Shown here: piece after piece, positions 30,870 to 31,849 of the stretch
Position numbering within the stretch: position 1 is the stretch's first letter
How the letters are laid out: each line of letters opens with the position of its first letter
Assembly (NCBI GenBank): GCA_964058805.1
Contig: CAXKVV010001195.1
Coordinates: 1-31,849, forward strand
DNA: 31,849 nucleotides
Direction of reading: 5' to 3'
DNA from: Schoenoplectus triqueter
Taxonomy: Eukaryota; Streptophyta; Magnoliopsida; Poales; Cyperaceae
Notes under the pieces: generated by a model
The model's database searches: none
What the model was told of the DNA's origin: nothing
What the model saw: the letters and a program-made list of their open reading frames with translations, nothing else
Made by a program: the position numbers and the translations under genes

Positions 30870-31400
30870 CACAAGGGCCGGATTTAGCGGGCCAACAAGA
30901 GGGTCGAATAAGGATCGGATTTGATAAGAACTTTTAAAAGATCACATTTAAAGACCTTAATTTTTAAGGGGTGAGTCTAACCCTTATCAAGCCCTTTAGA
31001 CTCTAAGGGTCGGATAAGGGTTAGTGGGTAAGAACCTGATATATTTTTTTTGTAAATTATATATTTTTAATGTTAATTTGTGTTTGTATAATAATATTAA
31101 ATTATATTTTTTTTGACATTTTATTTTATTTTTATTTTATTTTTTAGATTTTTAAGTGGAATTAATATACAATATGACCTATTAAAAAAAGGGCATGGGA
31201 AGAATCGAATAAGAGCCGAAAAAAGTCGGGTTTGATAAGAACCGGATTAGAAGAGTCTGTTTTTTAAAGATTGAGCACAGTACTTGAGAAGTCCGAACCT
31301 TATCATTAGAAAGGGCCGGATCAAACTTCTGAGGACTAAATAAAAATTAATTTTTTTTAAAAACCGACCGGACCGGATTTAAAAATCGAGTCCTTATAAA
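30870..31400. repeat. Degenerate GGGCCGGAT/GATAAGGG-rich repeat
   Basis: Variants of GGGCCGGATTT..GATAAG recur near 30874, 30912, 31008, 31232, 31311 and 31368, between AT-rich stretches. This wording is typical of non-coding plant transposon sequence, but no terminus or TSD could be fixed and the class is unknown. Confidence 0.45.
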
Positions 31401-31503
31401 TTATCCTTGCCCCAAGGCCCAAAGGCCCCAACCAACAAAAAGGCCTATTCAAACCTTGTTTTACTTCCCAATACGGACAATTGAAATATATATATATATA
31501 TAG

Positions 31504-31849
31504 AGTGAGGCTATGGTGCTTCGCGAAGCACAAAACCTCCCGTGCTTCGCGTCCGTATCTCAAATTTGAAAGTTCATATGCCCGATCCAAACCGTTGAAC
31601 ATGATCTTCATATTGAACTATCTTTGGAGATCAAAATTTATATTTTTTTGAATTTTTTTGCTATTTTTTAGATGGGTACAAAATCGCTAGTTTTGGATGG
31701 TGCAGAAATCGTTAGATCAGCAAATTTTATACTCATTTAAAAAATAGCAAAAAATTCAAAAAAATATAAAATTTGATCTCCAAAGATATTTCAATATGAA
31801 GATCATGTTCAACGGTTTGGATCGGGCATATGAACTTTCAAATTTGAGA
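31504..31849. mobile_element. Foldback (inverted-repeat) element, cut by the window end
   Basis: The left arm from 31558 (TCTCAAATTTGAAAGTTCAT...) is matched by the reverse complement of the right arm ending at 31849. About 115 bases per arm are nearly identical, with a few mismatches, around a less-paired centre near 31703. The right arm still matches at the last base, so the element continues beyond the window. The sequence to the left (about 31504-31557) has GTGAGGCTATG and a perfect 16-bp palindrome GTGCTTCGCGAAGCAC (31516-31531), and probably forms the outer part of the same arm. No coding content; MITE-like. Confidence 0.8.

Noticed and set aside
31357..31611. 84-aa minus-strand frame
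   Set aside because: Lies across the foldback arm and the GGCC-rich repeat; no protein resemblance.

Overview
This is nuclear DNA of a flowering plant, almost certainly a eudicot. The evidence is a spliced CC-NB-ARC-LRR resistance gene, an AP2/ERF (DREB-type) transcription factor, a CYP72-like P450 fragment, a Ty1/copia element with the plant-type PBS TGGTATCAGAGC, a MuDR-like element and RTE-type LINE pieces with a (TTG)n tail, all in AT-rich sequence full of ATT/AAT microsatellites. I cannot name the species.

Layout. 1-4380 is AT-rich intergenic DNA with a possible MITE (about 757-1175), a tRNA-derived SINE-like scrap (about 1690-1775), a promoter-like scrap (2440-2540) and a 5'-truncated RTE LINE (2659-3893, minus strand) whose 16-bp target-site duplication can still be read. 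4598-8156 is the main gene: a three-exon CC-NLR predicted at 903 aa with all NB-ARC motifs. 9277-12553 is a completely delimited Mutator-like element: ~100-bp inverted repeats, a perfect 10-bp TSD, and a transposase reading frame with seven in-frame stops and no frameshift. 13481-13945 is a second RTE LINE fragment. 15661-20424 is a complete, young copia element on the minus strand (280-bp LTRs, 4 differences, 5-bp TSD, PBS and PPT present) disabled by one frameshift and one stop. 21691-22281 is an intronless DREB-type ERF gene of 196 aa with a C-terminal DLNxxP (EAR) motif. 24330-25110 is a cluster of GTTGCAAC-type motifs interrupted by a hAT-like element (24580-25009). Further on are RTE copy 3 (25204-25590), an 84-bp tandem duplication (27027-27193), an (ATT)27 microsatellite, a degenerate CYP72-like exon (28592-28890), RTE copy 4 (29452-30040), a GGGCCGGAT-rich repeat (30870-31400) and a large foldback structure running off the right edge (31504-31849).

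Only two loci look like functional genes: the NLR (intracellular immune receptor) and the ERF/DREB factor (putative repressor). Nothing shows that they work together. The rest is transposon remnants and gene debris. I found no CRISPR array, operon or candidate for a wholly new biological system. The best leads are the in-frame 120-nt NLR intron, the point-mutation-only decay of the Mutator-like transposase, the copia reading frame that runs through the PPT into the LTR, and the palindromic motif cluster with its nested insertion. All alignments, counts and percentages were made by eye from the sequence.
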